From the NCBI GenBank assembly GCA_011317545.1, contig WUJK01000010.1, positions 1,550,001-1,614,000 of the forward strand: a stretch of DNA of 64,000 bases, in the 5' to 3' direction. Below are positions 46,045-58,342 of this stretch, piece by piece; position 1 is the first letter of the stretch, and every line of letters starts with the position of its first letter. The notes under the pieces were generated by a model. The model searched no databases, was not told where the DNA came from, and worked only from the letters and a program-made list of their open reading frames with translations. This DNA comes from Coniella vitis (lineage: Eukaryota > Ascomycota > Sordariomycetes > Diaporthales > Schizoparmaceae). Made by a program: the position numbers and the translations under genes.

Positions 46045-47591
46045 CTATGCAAACCAAGTCGGAGAGGTATTACTGTTGTCGTTGTCCTGGGATTGTGACA
46101 TGTTCAAGAACTCGTCGATGTTGAAGTCTCCACCAAAATCGGTCGCGGAGACAGAGTCCCAATAAGTGAAATCACCATGGGCAATCTCGTTCAAGGATAG
46201 ATTCTCCGATGGCGTCGATGCAGCGTGAGCGCTCTCTGTTGTCAGCATTGTGTATGCCATGCCTGCGCCGGGAGCAGTAGGAGAAACAGGCTGGTTTGAC
46301 AAGGAGTAATTGGTGGAAGGCGCAAGAGATGACGAACGGCTGCGGTCAGAGTCGAGAAACTGATTTACCGTGATCGGTGCATGGGACATCATGGAGCTCT
46401 GTCGACGATTCTTTGGTGGGGGTGGGCTCTGCAATGCAAGAGGCTCTTGCGTCAACTCGACAGAGTCCCACACAGGCTCTTGGTGTTGCCATTGTGTGTT
46501 GTTCATCCATGTGCTGGCAAACATGTCCTGAACGTTTTGTGGTAAGTGACTGGTGAAGTGGTCCCGGGTAGGGGTTGTTGTTGTCGAGTTCAAAGCGGCG
46601 AAATCTGACCGCCGTCGCTTTGATGGCGGTAAAACCGTAGGCACGCTTCCAGTTGATGGGAGCTGTGTTGGGTGTGTTGAGCCCAAGCCAGCAAACTCGT
46701 CGCGGGACCTACGTCTTCCCTGCTGCGCCGGTCCCAGCGGGCGCGGAGATGAGCGAGAGAGCGGAGTACTGCCCATGTCGCTTGCGATCGAGTGTGAACG
46801 ACTGTCCAGAGTCCTCGGGGATAACTGTGAATACATGGCGTTTGGGGTAGCCAAAGGACTGGCAATATTGGGTTGGGCGGCGCCAAAAGGAAAGCCAGGA
46901 CTCCCAGTGGTGGCGGAACTGACACGTGGTGACATGGCTGATGGACTCGACGCTGATATGCCCTGCTGAGCAAGTTGAGTATCAACCTGCAGCGGGTGTG
47001 GGGAGCGGGTAGCTTGCGACACATTGCATGGCAGAGCAAAGGCAGCCGAGGAGGGAGAGCGAAACCTGGATCCAAAAACGCGTTCGAATTCTTGCTCCAC
47101 ACGGTTGGCGTCCGTGTGCAATATAGCGGGATTCGTAACAGACAAATGCATTGCTGCTTGGACGGTGGCGAAGTCACGGAATTTGGCGGGCAGGTCCGAG
47201 TCCTTCCAGTAGCGGCGGGCATGTGAAGGCATGTCGTCTTCTTCCTCGTACATCTCCTCCTTGAGAACAATATCCTCGGTGATGCGGAGGCTCTTGCCGG
47301 TACGGTCCTTGTGGATGACAGAAGCCATTCTTGCGGATTGCACGCGGGCGTCAATGCTTCTGTCGCTTCTTCTCGAGGCTGCAATGTAGGCACGCTCTTT
47401 ATTCTCCGAAGCCGATCTCTGGCTCTGCTGCTTTCGAATCAGCATGATCCAACCAAAGCCGCGCAATTGCAAGAGGGGTGCACGGTAGGTCAACCAACCT
47501 GTCTGGGCTTTTCAGCGCCGGCTGTGTCCAAAGCTGTAGAAGCGGAACCAGTCTGGGCCGCACCAGGTGGTCGCGAGTTCTTGATAACCAT
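46045..47591 (-). CDS. Nuclear-looking disordered protein, unknown function
   Basis: Two exons, 47591-47499 and 47424-46045, joined at phase 0 across a 74-nt intron (GTTGGT...AGCAG), give 490 aa starting MVIKNSRPPGAAQTG. The N-terminal 130 residues hold the best-conserved-looking part: RSDRSIDARVQSARMASVIH, KSLRITEDIVLKEEMYEEED and SHARRYWKDSDLPAKFRDFA. The rest is Ser/Pro/Thr-rich and disordered, with basic clusters (QGRRRSRDEF, PPSKRRRSDF) that may be nuclear localisation signals, and an acidic, aromatic C-terminus (DFGGDFNIDEFLNMSQSQD) that resembles a transcriptional activation region. No DNA-binding domain is recognised, so a regulatory role is only suggested. The long region upstream of its start fits a regulatory gene with a large promoter or leader. 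Confidence 0.8.
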
Positions 47592-48146
47592 TGTAGCTAT
47601 ATCTCGGGTGGAATGATACAGTGGTCGAAAGACGTAATTGTTACAATACTTGAGAAGCGAGAATATTTGGCGCGTCTTGATTTGAATCAGATCGGTAACA
47701 ATACAATATGGAGCCGTTCAACTCGAGATTATCCAACAGGCCACAATAGTCAAGAGCTGGAGCGAGCAAGCGTGAAAATGATGCCTCGGATGGATCTCAA
47801 CAGCGTCGTGGGTCGGGAAAAGCCTGATTGTTGAAGTCCGGATAGGAGTGGCTGGTGATGACAGCCGATCTCGTGATGGCGTTGTATTTGGCATACAATG
47901 AGCAGTAATACGAACGGTAGCGGTAGCGGTAGTGATAGTGGTATCAAGGTGGAGAGGCAGGAGTAGAAGGGTGCAAACCGAAGGTTGGGCAAGAGGGAGG
48001 CGTAGTGGCGGAACTGCATTGTATGTATAGTACTGTAAGTATACTACTAGAAAGCCAGTGGGCAGGGAAGGAAGTAGGTTCGGCTGGCTTACAAAATCCA
48101 TAGTACGATGGGAGCTGCCCAAGCACTGCGGAATTGCAAGGTACAC

Positions 48147-48157
<11 letters not shown>

Positions 48158-48179
<22 letters not shown>
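48158..48179 (+). repeat. (TGC)7 triplet repeat
   Basis: CTA units followed by about seven TGC units in the leader/promoter region of the minus-strand 490-aa gene. Confidence 0.8.
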
Positions 48180-51100
48180 CTGAACTTCGTTTGCCGCTGC
48201 TACCATAGTACGTCTGCATGGATAACTAATATGTACTACAGTACAGTGGGCGTGCAGCTGGCAGGAGCGGAGTGAGGCAATCTCAGTCTACCCTGACCCC
48301 AGTCTCTGGCTAGTCGGCAAGCTAACGGAAGGGGGAAGTAGCTAGGGATCGGTGGGTGGTGGGCGCCCGGGCCAGAGGAGGGGGAAGCCCGGCAGAGACC
48401 AGACTGGGAAGGGGCAGTCAGGGTGGATTTGACAAGAACATGTGTTGGTTTGAAAGGTACAACGGTACATGAGGGGAACAATTGCCAGACTCAACACTAC
48501 AGCTTTGCGAGGAAATGTTTCCTATGTAAGTACTGCATCTCACAGCTTGTTCACGCGGAAAGGGACGAGAAGCAGCGAGGGACCAAAATACAACCGGGAA
48601 TCCTCAAAATCATCCATCCAGTTCTATCTAGTGCCATGGCTGCACAGTGCTGCATCCACTCCCACGCCCATGAGAGCACACTGTACGAGGTGCACGCAGC
48701 AGGCAGTGTGTTTGCGCTGGATATTGTGCGTGTGCATACTATACACTTCTGTATTCTATGCCATAATACACAGTATGAATATTTGAGTGCAGTGCGTCTT
48801 AAACCTTAATCAACGGGGCCTTGTGCTGTTTTGCTTGCTGCGCGGTGCTATGTACACCGTACATGGATATTCGGCGTTGCAAAAGGCCCATGAAACCCGT
48901 CCGGCACAGCAAAACAACAAACACTACTTTTCGCGAAAGAGTATGCGATCCAACGACGATCTCCAAATTTTGCACAGGCCCCAGTCGCATGGGGCTTCCA
49001 CAGAGCTGTGCAAGATCGATCTCGATCGCCGTCCCAGCACCGACCCCTCTCCATCCTGGCCCCCCCCCCCCAAAAAACACCAATGTACCGAGGTACTTGC
49101 AAAAGCGCAGAATGTCCCAGATTAGTCAAGATGTACCGCGGTACCTGCGAGGTCACCGGCTCGCAATACTACATGCCAGGGACAGTAACAGGCTCGTGCA
49201 GCATGCAGGCCTTCCAGCCTGCAAGCGGCCTAGTTGGGCTGCCCGCGCTGCTCTATCAGTCCAGCAGACACAGGCACTTGCATGCATCGTACTGAAAATC
49301 AACCTGGACGGACAGATAGGAACTTGGGAGTTGCATTGCAGCGTGCCTACTATGTAGTGCTTATTCGATGGCCATAATAGGCTCACAGGAACCGACAACA
49401 TGATTCCGCAGAAGTAACGCCAGTAACTGATCCACATGGATTTGGTACCCTGTGCCGAGTCACAGCGCGGGCAGTGGCCTATGGGGAGAAGCTCACCCAC
49501 AAAGCCAAGCAGGAAGCATGTTTCGAAGCAAAAAGAACAGGATGCAGGCGACTCGGTCGAACAGACACACAACAACGGACGGCTGCCCATTTGCGTGGTG
49601 CCAACCAACAGAACCTGTTGGAGAATCACAGGATTATGCCCACCCACTGAAGCTTCTCACACTGTGGCTGCCGTGTGCGACAGTGAATTCCAGCTTTGAG
49701 GGCCAAAAGAGCAAACCCCATTTTTCGTAGCCCTCGCCAGCAAGAATCACTTGTATGGACCGGCTCCGAGCCCGCTGCTAAGGCGGTTTGGCACGCTGGC
49801 TGTTCCTGTGTGTGTATGCGTGTGTGGTGAGACAGTGCACCAGCGGACCTGATTCTCCGGTCAGTGACCTCAGCCACAGTGCGGTCGGTGGGAAAGTACA
49901 TCGTACTATACGTAATAAGCTTAGCGCTAGCAAAAGCGACAGCACATGGGCCCCGCTGGTGAGGTATCCGGGTACTATGTACTTGCCCATCAACCACTAC
50001 TACGTATGGTACTTCATGCTAAAAGGTACGTACTCGATCTTGGACAGTGATGACAAAAAGCTGACGGGGCTACTTTTCCCCCGACGCGAACTCCACTGCA
50101 GCCGCTGCCTCCTACCATAGTATGTACTACGAAACTCATCGGGGAATGATGCAGCGCCCAGCAGCCTCCTTGGCAGATTGGCCGCCTTTTGCCAGGTTAG
50201 AGAGGCTGGGCTGGCTGGATACGATGTAATCGTGCGTCTTTTGCCCTGCTACTGCTGCTTGCTTGCCTGTCCTCGTCCTGGTCACTAATCCTTCCTCTAG
50301 CCGTGCTCTAATCCACGACGCCCGTCACCGTCCACTGTCGCGGGGCTGGGGCCACACCATGCTACCACGCTGCCATGAATCCGACAGAATGGGCCATTAG
50401 TGAATGCCCGCACGGCAGCCGTGAGCTTGTCATCATGCACACGACAATCTGATGGTCTTATGTACATTGTACGCCAACTACTTGCACCCACAAGATGGCC
50501 ACCGCAGCAGCGAGCACAGACTGGCTTCAAAGCGAAGGCAACGGTCAGCAGTGCCATCGCGGCTGGATTCGCGCCGGCACAGATGCCGTGTTCGTCAGTC
50601 GTGACGCTCGCGCCCTTCCGCTTGGGAAGAAGCTTGGCAGATGCAGATACGCACAATCCACGACACCTATCACGCACCCAACTCCCTTCTTGGGCAGAGA
50701 ACATGTCCATCACGGCGTTTGTCTGCTGCTGCACACAACTCGTCCACGTGGACGGACAGGACGAAAAGAACCACAGGCGCTCTTTAAGGGGCTGTGATTT
50801 TGCTCATGTTGGACCACATTCGCCCAAAAGGTACCGTGCTCATATTCTTGTGTCACCACTCCAAGCAGGGCAATGGTGTGTGGAACCGACCATGGGGAAA
50901 TCAAATCCCAAACAATCCCATCCCAATCTGCCATGGCATTCTCCCAGTCATGTGTGTGTGTCTCGGGTCCCACTTTTTGTGTGCGATCCCGAACTCCCGA
51001 TTCGGGCCCGGCTGACTAGCATTTCAGTCAACCAATCAAAAAAAGGATCAAGGAAAAAGACAATTGACCTAGAACATGCGCACGGCGAGCGCTCGGGAGG

Positions 51101-54100
51101 CAGCGTGCTGTCATTCTAGATCCCCAGCCACCAGCCAGTGCCCTCGAATCCTGGACTCGTTCCCGCCTTTTGAGGTGATGTATGGTTCTGGCGCCTCGGA
51201 CGCTGACAGCTCGTCGCATCATCTTCTCATATCCTTTGCTCTGGCGAGGGTGCTCCAACTTCTGACATTGGAACTTTTGCAATCTTGCCATCGCTATGAC
51301 GCTGCCGCGCTGTTTGGGTCGATTTGATGCCACCTTTTGTCGCGCACGCACGATCGATTGGCGGACACGCGATTCGATAACATCTTCAGGGTCCAATGCC
51401 TATGGATCAGGGCTCCCAAGAAGTAAATGACACCATCTCACTTCCCTCAATTCAAGAGTGTCATTTCAAGTTCTGCTACTCGAAACGCCGGAAGTGGGTT
51501 GGGGACCAGCAGGGCCGTTCGGTCCTTGAACCAGAAGCCCACACCTGCCTGTCGGCCCTGCGAATAGGGCATGTGAGGGTGCACTGAAGTACATGGGATG
51601 GAGGTCCTCGCCCGCCGTCGATGCCGGTCTGGCTGGCCAAACATCACCTTGCCTGGCTCGATCGATCTCCGCAAATGCCAAGACCGGTCCCACTTGACCA
51701 CGCGAGATCGCCACGACGACTGGAGCATGGTTGCCATCAGCCTTTTGAATGTGCATGCGAAAGCGCTCCTTATCTCCTGCGGCTTGAAAGGGAGGGTGTG
51801 GTGGCTGCTTCGGCTGCGCCACAATTCTTGATGCAGCGGTGCATCAGATTGACAACACTGTCGTCAGTAGATTCGGCGCCCAAAACGTGTGTTGATCGCT
51901 GGGCAACGGCGGAGAGTACTATGGCTGATGTCCGACAATTCGTCCGTATTCAGTTCCAGAGTACATTCTTCTACGTTGTGGGGCTAGCACGGAAGATTCC
52001 ACGCCCGCTCGCTGCTCGATCTAGTGGCTTCTATTCCGCGCGCTGCCTGCTGCTTGGTATTCTTCTTCGCGATGTGTGGCTCATCTGTCTCCACCAACAA
52101 CCCTACACAAGACGCCAGGCCCGCTCAAAGAGCCCCTCTGCCCCTCTACGCGCCGTTTTTCTAAAAAGGCATCCACCCAGCTGCTTGGTACCGACGTCAG
52201 CCTTTCCTTCGATTCCCAGCCGTCATTGCGATCTCTCTTGCCACCGCCCTGCACGGGTCCCAACAATCGCCAAGCCCCATTTTTCTAGAAATAGGTTGGA
52301 GACTCCATACTGGGAGTACTTGTACGTGGCACGGCTCGGCACAGTTCCTGTCAAGAAGAGATGGAAGGGGAGGGGGTGCCTGCCGGGGGCACCCTCTCTG
52401 CAAATGCGGCCAGGTCAGCAGACCACGCGTCAACTTCCCGAGTCAAGGGGATTACTTACCTCTAGTGCCAGCCTGGGCAAAAAGCAACTTTTGGTTTGTG
52501 TCGATTACAGAGTACTTGCATGGCGACATACACGTCTGACCCCTAGTGTGTCTCATTGCCCCCCATATCAACCTCAAAGTTTCCGCTTGCCTTTTCACTT
52601 CAGCCCGTCCCTGGGCCTCTTCCCGTCTTCAGCTCTCCTATAGTACATGGTGTGCGCCCAGATCACTCATTGGGGGCTGAATACATAGTAGGCGTGCAGG
52701 GTGCGTCCCTGGCTGGTGACGACTGTTTTGCACCCCATTTTACACTGCCTTCAACTCAAGCTCAAAGCTAGTAAGTATTGCGAAATTGCAAGGCTTGAAT
52801 GAGAAAAGCAGAATCGAGTCTCAGACCGCTTTGTCTTCTTTTGCATTCCAATGCCAGGGGAAAGCGGTTCGACCCCAGGTCCTAACCGAGACACTGCCGA
52901 GAACACCAACTTTTTTATTCGTCTGCTTCCAAGATTGTATGCACCTCTATTCCGGAAACTACATAGTACACAGTAGAAAAGGGCACCAGGCACTTTTTGG
53001 TTCACAAGAACCGGTGTAGAACGTGTTGCCGACGTCACTTTTTGTCTGCCCAAAAGTCGACAACGTCCGTGACGGCAAAGCCCTCTTTTCCAATTCTGGG
53101 GTACGATCCACCAGCTAAACCTTAAGAATACTATGCAAGATGGAATGTGTGCAGTTCTAACGCAATGGTTGAGTGCCAAAAGGAGTGACACGCTGGCCTT
53201 CCTTCCATCAGGATGCTGGGGCCAGTAATGGAATGGCAAGGTGGACTAGGCTGAGCCGTCTGCAATTCTCATGTGTTTTAGCCTCTCTGACTGTTCCTTG
53301 CCAACACTACCACAGCTAATCAGATGTGTACAAGTGTACGAAGTTGTGTCCTTTTGCGTGTTTTCTTTTGTTTATTTTTTTTAATTAAAAAATGAATGTG
53401 AATATCTACGCATGTACACGTGTACCTGAGTACATGTGTACTGCACACTATGTCCGCATTCTTTGGGGGGCTTTGACTCTTATTCGGCATGCATATATAC
53501 GAGTATTTCTCTTGTTGGCCTATTAGAAACCGATTTGGAGCATCCTCTCCGCTGCCGTACGCCATCCTCGCCTTGTGTCTTTTAGGGTGGGCAGGGTCGT
53601 AGGGTCGCAGGGTTAGCAAAAACCGGGGTCCGAGCAAGGGACAATACGTAGATTATTGCAAATCAAAAAACAAGTGCTTTTGGTCTTTTTTTGTCTTGTT
53701 TCTTTTTTTGGGGGTACCTCATTTTTGCTTTACTTGCCCGTCCACACCGTTAGTCTGTGACCGTCCCTTGCTGGTAAGGCCACTGTGACTGCTACTGTGG
53801 TATGATATTTGCTTCAATAGATCAGACATGTATATAATTTGTGAATATATATGTGTAGTACAGCTGTTGTCTTACCGGGGGTTGTAGTTTGCTTCGGTGC
53901 TATCTCCACCTTGATGAGCGTATATGTATACATCCATCCATCCATGTACCCATCCTTCTGTGCTGTCTGGCTCCGTTGGATATACTCCCTGGAGTAGTCT
54001 GGATTGGGTTACTTATGGATGTCTTGGATGTCACTTATGAAGGAGGAAAATGGGGGTTAAAGGAAAGAATCGAGATTATAAAATACTATGCACAGTGCAC

Positions 54101-55325
54101 TACACCTTGCATATTGGATTAGGTAGATAGAAAAGAAAAGAAAGAAACCCAAGATAAGGTCAAGGAATAATATCGTATGAGTAAAACAATGCCTACATAC
54201 TGTTGGGAGTTTGCCTATTTGCTCGAGCATGGAATTGGGCGATTAGCTTGAGTGAGTAAATAAACAAATATAAAACTGTTTCGTCTCGTTTGGTTTTGGC
54301 CTTTTGACCTTTGAACCAAATGTAGAATCTTAAATTGCTGTATCTTATATGAGGGCAAGAGAAAAACAGAAAATAGAGAATTGATATCTTATAGTCCTTT
54401 TTGCGGGCAAGAAGGTTTTTGGTTTGAACACTTCAAGCTGGTAAATGGATACACGACGTTGAGGTGTCTATTTTATTTGGCAGCGTATCGGTTTCATTGA
54501 ATTGTCCACGTTCGTATTACGTAGTTTTGGTACTTGGGCAAAATATTGTCTTGGGGAATTAACATTACACCATGGCCTCAATATTTTATATGTTCAACGG
54601 CTTTTTATCGGAGGGCCGGGGCGGAGGTCTTCTTCTTTTCTTATTCTTTTTGCTCAAAACAAAAAAGACAGAGAAAAAAGATGCCAGTTGTTACTCATAG
54701 CATTCATTTCTACCGGGTCTTACACAGTGAATTAGAACTGGAATGTAGGCTTGAATCAAGGACATGGATGGTAAATTTGAGCATGATGAGCATGGGGAGC
54801 TTGAAAAGAACTGAGTTTGTGTATGTTCCCCCCTTGAATCATCGTGCTCTTGGCCTGTGACCTCTTGGTTGCTCTGGATTGTTTATTTATTCCCGTTGGA
54901 TTTTTGTCTTGCTTTCTTCGGTCATACCATCTTTGTAGAGACTTGGGAACAAGTCTCATTGGTATTCCGTAGAGCAGACGGATAACGAAGGGATGGACGG
55001 GGAAAGTTGATACCAAATGACAATCTAGCTACAGGAAATTCCGCTCTTGTGTATCTGGAATTGGAATTCTCTGAGCTATGTTATACCGTATTCTTGATTA
55101 CGATATATTCAATATCCGGATCAAAACGTCCTATGTATTATCTTGTTTTTGACTGTGATATACGTAAAATGCTCATGTAAGCAGAGACAAAAGGAGAAAA
55201 CCAAACAAAGAAAGAAAGCCCAATCTATGACTCGGTGCTGGTTTCTATCTCAGTTTTTGTCAACAGTTGACCTGAATGGATCGTATGCGGTTACCTCTCC
55301 CGGCGCGATGCCGTAGTCTGCGGCA

Positions 55326-55345
55326 ACGGTACGGTACGGTACGGT
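55326..55345 (+). repeat. (ACGGT)4 pentamer repeat
   Basis: Four ACGGT units, followed at about 55351-55364 by TGCGG-type variants. Confidence 0.8.
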
Positions 55346-56294
55346 GCAGATGCGGTGCGGTGCGGGTCCTTTGTCTAAGACCCCTATGGGGAATTCTAGT
55401 GCATTGTCTGGAAATGATGCCCGTACTCTGCATGAGATAGTAGACAAAGTTAGTGAATGTATGGGTGTGTGCTGAAAAAAGTAAATACCTGACGGAAGGA
55501 TGGTGGGAGCAGGGCAACTACTTGATACAGGGACAAAAAAAAAAGAAAAAGGACAGAGGGTAGATGAAGATGAGAAAAAGAAAAAGAAATACTGTAGAGC
55601 CAAGCAAGCATCACGAAAGCAGATTGAACCACAAGAAAGCACAAAGGGGATGCGGGCTGAAGTCCACAACTTTACTCTCAAGCCACATGAAGTACAAGCC
55701 GATTCATGTTCCTCTTCATTTGCGTTTGCCCGTCACAAAAGCGAGAATGTGTGTCCCTGGGCGGTTGGTTAGCTTTACTAACGAGCGAGGGGATGTGCAT
55801 GGGGGGATAGTGGAATGAAGCAGATGGTTTGCTTCGGATCATTCGTCTGAGGGGGTTGGAATAGGGTTTTGGCGATGATTTGGTATGGAGAATGAAGGAC
55901 GCAGAAGAAAAGGAAGGGTGGGGAAGGGGAGAGAATGAAGGGGAGGGGGGAAAAGAAGACAAGAAGAGGAAGGAATGGGGGTAGATTGTGAGGAATATCT
56001 ACCAAGAATCAAGGGACTGGAATTCGGGTGTGATGTTTTGAAACTGTTTGGGTTGCTGGAAATTCTGTATGTTATCAATTGGTGGTACAATAACATCTGT
56101 GACTTGACAATCACACAAATTTCTCAGGCTTCGTGTACATTTCATTTGGAGGTTGAACAGGTGCTGGAGCCTGCACCTGCTAGCACGAGAAGCGATCCCA
56201 GAGGCAGTGAAGATATGTACGTTGCTTTTGATTCTACCATTTAGTCACAGTACCTACATAATTTGAGCTTCATTCTAGGCTCCTGGCATCGCCA

Positions 56295-56316
56295 GGCCCA
56301 GGCCCAGGCCCAGGCC
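56295..56316 (+). repeat. (GGCCCA)n hexamer repeat
   Basis: Three full GGCCCA units plus GGCC, in non-coding DNA. Confidence 0.8.
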
Positions 56317-56891
56317 TATCTCTAGTTGTGAAGGGAGAAGATATCGGTGAATGCATGCGTTCTCGGACTGGTTTTTCGTGAGAGCCAAATATTTGAATGT
56401 TGTTAAGGAGGTGAAAGTGAGATAAGTGGATGTGCTGCAGCCAGGGAGAGGATTTGCCGGTTACTGTGACTTATTCTAGGAAGAGAGTTCTAGAGAACGT
56501 ATGATATGATGACTTTCTGTATAGGCATTCAAGGCGCGCTGGTAACGGATTCACAAGCAGTAAACTAGCCAGCCAGACATACAATAAGAACGTCAGCAGC
56601 TAAGATTGTGAGAAAGTAAAAGAGACATACCTACCTCTATTATATCATCAGCAATCAAGGATTTATGATTCGAATCCAAAAGTGTCTGGCTATTTGAAGG
56701 GAGACGAACGTAGCACTCACTCGCTTCTCAGAGGCATGTTTTTATGGAATCACGAATCTGCACGCTGCACTTGATTGAGCTACATCTATCTATACAACTT
56801 GACGATAGGATCAGTGTGTTGCAGACAAAACAAACTACAGAGAGGTTGGTAATCGTCTCATAGACTCTTGACTATTCTTCACTGCGGTTAT

Positions 56892-57194
56892 TTACCCCTC
56901 GTGTTGCCATATACCTCTATCAGCATCTGGAGAGTGGAGGATGAAAAGGCCAGCCTTCGTATTGCCATAGGACAAGAAATGGTAGTAAGCATCGGCTATC
57001 CGATCTAAGGCCTTTGCGATTCGTTCGAGGCTGGTGTACATCACACCCATATGTCCACAGATAAATGCCTTTCTCAACATCTTCTTCTGCTGATCATGCT
57101 TGAAACGCTTGTGGCGCAGAGACGCGCAGTTGGGAAACTCTATATACGCCGGTGGCTGTACAAGAGCTTGAATTCTCAAATCTGCTTCAAGCAT
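56892..57194 (-). CDS. Possible small protein, unrecognised
   Basis: An open frame of 100 aa from the ATG at 57194. Composition is more protein-like than neighbouring frames (HKRFKHDQQKKMLRKAFICG, SLERIAKALDRIADAYYHFL). It may be an exon or a gene fragment; the frame stays open a few codons upstream without an ATG. No family recognised, no splice sites evident, and it lies in otherwise empty DNA. Confidence 0.22.
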   Translation of the reverse strand: MLEADLRIQALVQPPAYIEFPNCASLRHKRFKHDQQKKMLRKAFICGHMGVMYTSLERIAKALDRIADAYYHFLSYGNTKAGLFILHSPDADRGIWQHEG

Positions 57195-58342
57195 ACCACA
57201 AAACACGCGCCAGTAAAGTGGAATATCTTAATCAGGTGGCCGCAAGCGAGCGCATATAATTTGCGTGCCCACCCGCTCGCTGGTCATACAAACCTTAGTT
57301 TTCCAATGACACAATAGTGATGTTAAAAAGACACCCTCATAGACATACATAGTAGTATTAAATTCCTATCTTGTATTTGAATCCACCGATCTTGGGACCC
57401 ATGTATCGTACATACTGTGTGTGCCCCCCATCGTGTCCGATTACCTTGCATACATGATCGGGTTCATGCTTAATATATCATGAACTGTTCTCGGGCATCT
57501 ATCTCATCACCACCCGAGCGGGGCTCGCGACTATTTCCCATTTTCGTTAGACCAAGATGCGCCCACAATCGACCCCCCAACTTGTTTCTTTATTGCATGT
57601 AGGCTTTTCTTTTTGTCTCTACATAGTGTACACATCATCACTCGATCATCCATTTGTCCATCTCTCCCTCGCCGAAAAAAAAGGAAATAAAAGGGGAGGA
57701 GGGACGGATGCCCAAATCCCGATAAACATACTTTGGGATAGGTTCTGGAGGATCTTGTTCAGATGTGCGTGTGTGGCTTGATAGACACAATGAAACTCTC
57801 TCGAGTAAAGCGGTGAGAAGCAAGGTTTTGTTGCGTTCTTTGTTGTGTCGTACATATGTGCGCGTCCCTCGTCGAAATTAGGTTCAATTCATTTTGCTTT
57901 TTGCTGCAATTGCCGCCAGCCGTTTGGCTTGCATCATTTTATCCGCTGCAGAGATGTTTACTACAATCCAAATAAGTCACGGCCAAGAAGAAGCGCCTTA
58001 CAGAGCAAGATCTACTGTGCATAAGATGGGGACATACCAGACGTGGCGCACCCTCACAAACAAAAGAAATCATGACGAAGGGTATGAACACGCGTACAAT
58101 ATGTCAATAGTAATTGACGAAGGCTCAAGAGTAGTACACCACACACACGCCCCAGGTGACGGTAAGGTAGTCAGGCAAGCCATCTTCAGGTACTGCTCTT
58201 GCAAGAGGGGGCTGAAAACATAAACGAATAAGGCACGAGCTTCTTATTGACTGCTATAGCGCATGCTGACCCTCCTAACGCCATCTAATCTATGCTATAA
58301 CTAAGTGCACCACAAGACGCAATTTCGTAGGCGCATAAACTC

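Larger units (their letters stand above)
47592..58342. other. 10.7-kb gene-free region
   Basis: No frame here has convincing protein character. Long open frames at 50400-51119 and 51621-52643 have Arg/Ser/Pro/Cys-rich, random-looking composition. The left part (to about 53 kb) is GC-balanced; the right part (53.3-57.5 kb) is AT-richer with many A and T runs. It contains a (TGC)n run at 48158-48179, two GTAC-flanked palindromes (49133-49144 and 53414-53425), ACGGT pentamers (55326-55345), GGCCCA hexamers (56295-56316), and six copies of the ACTATGTA octamer. It could hold long promoters, leaders or non-coding RNA. Confidence 0.5.

Noticed and set aside
50400..51119. Open frame of 239 codons on the plus strand
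   Set aside because: Amino-acid composition is random-looking (Cys, His, Arg, Ser-rich), with no domain or signal; treated as chance.
51621..52643. Open frame of 340 codons on the plus strand with an ATG
   Set aside because: Despite its length it has no recognisable motif and the Arg/Pro/Ser/Leu-rich make-up of a frame in non-coding DNA; kept only as a note within the gene-free block.
57894..58223. 109-codon plus-strand frame behind the orphan gene
   Set aside because: Probably 3' UTR of the minus-strand gene read in reverse; no motif and no good start context.
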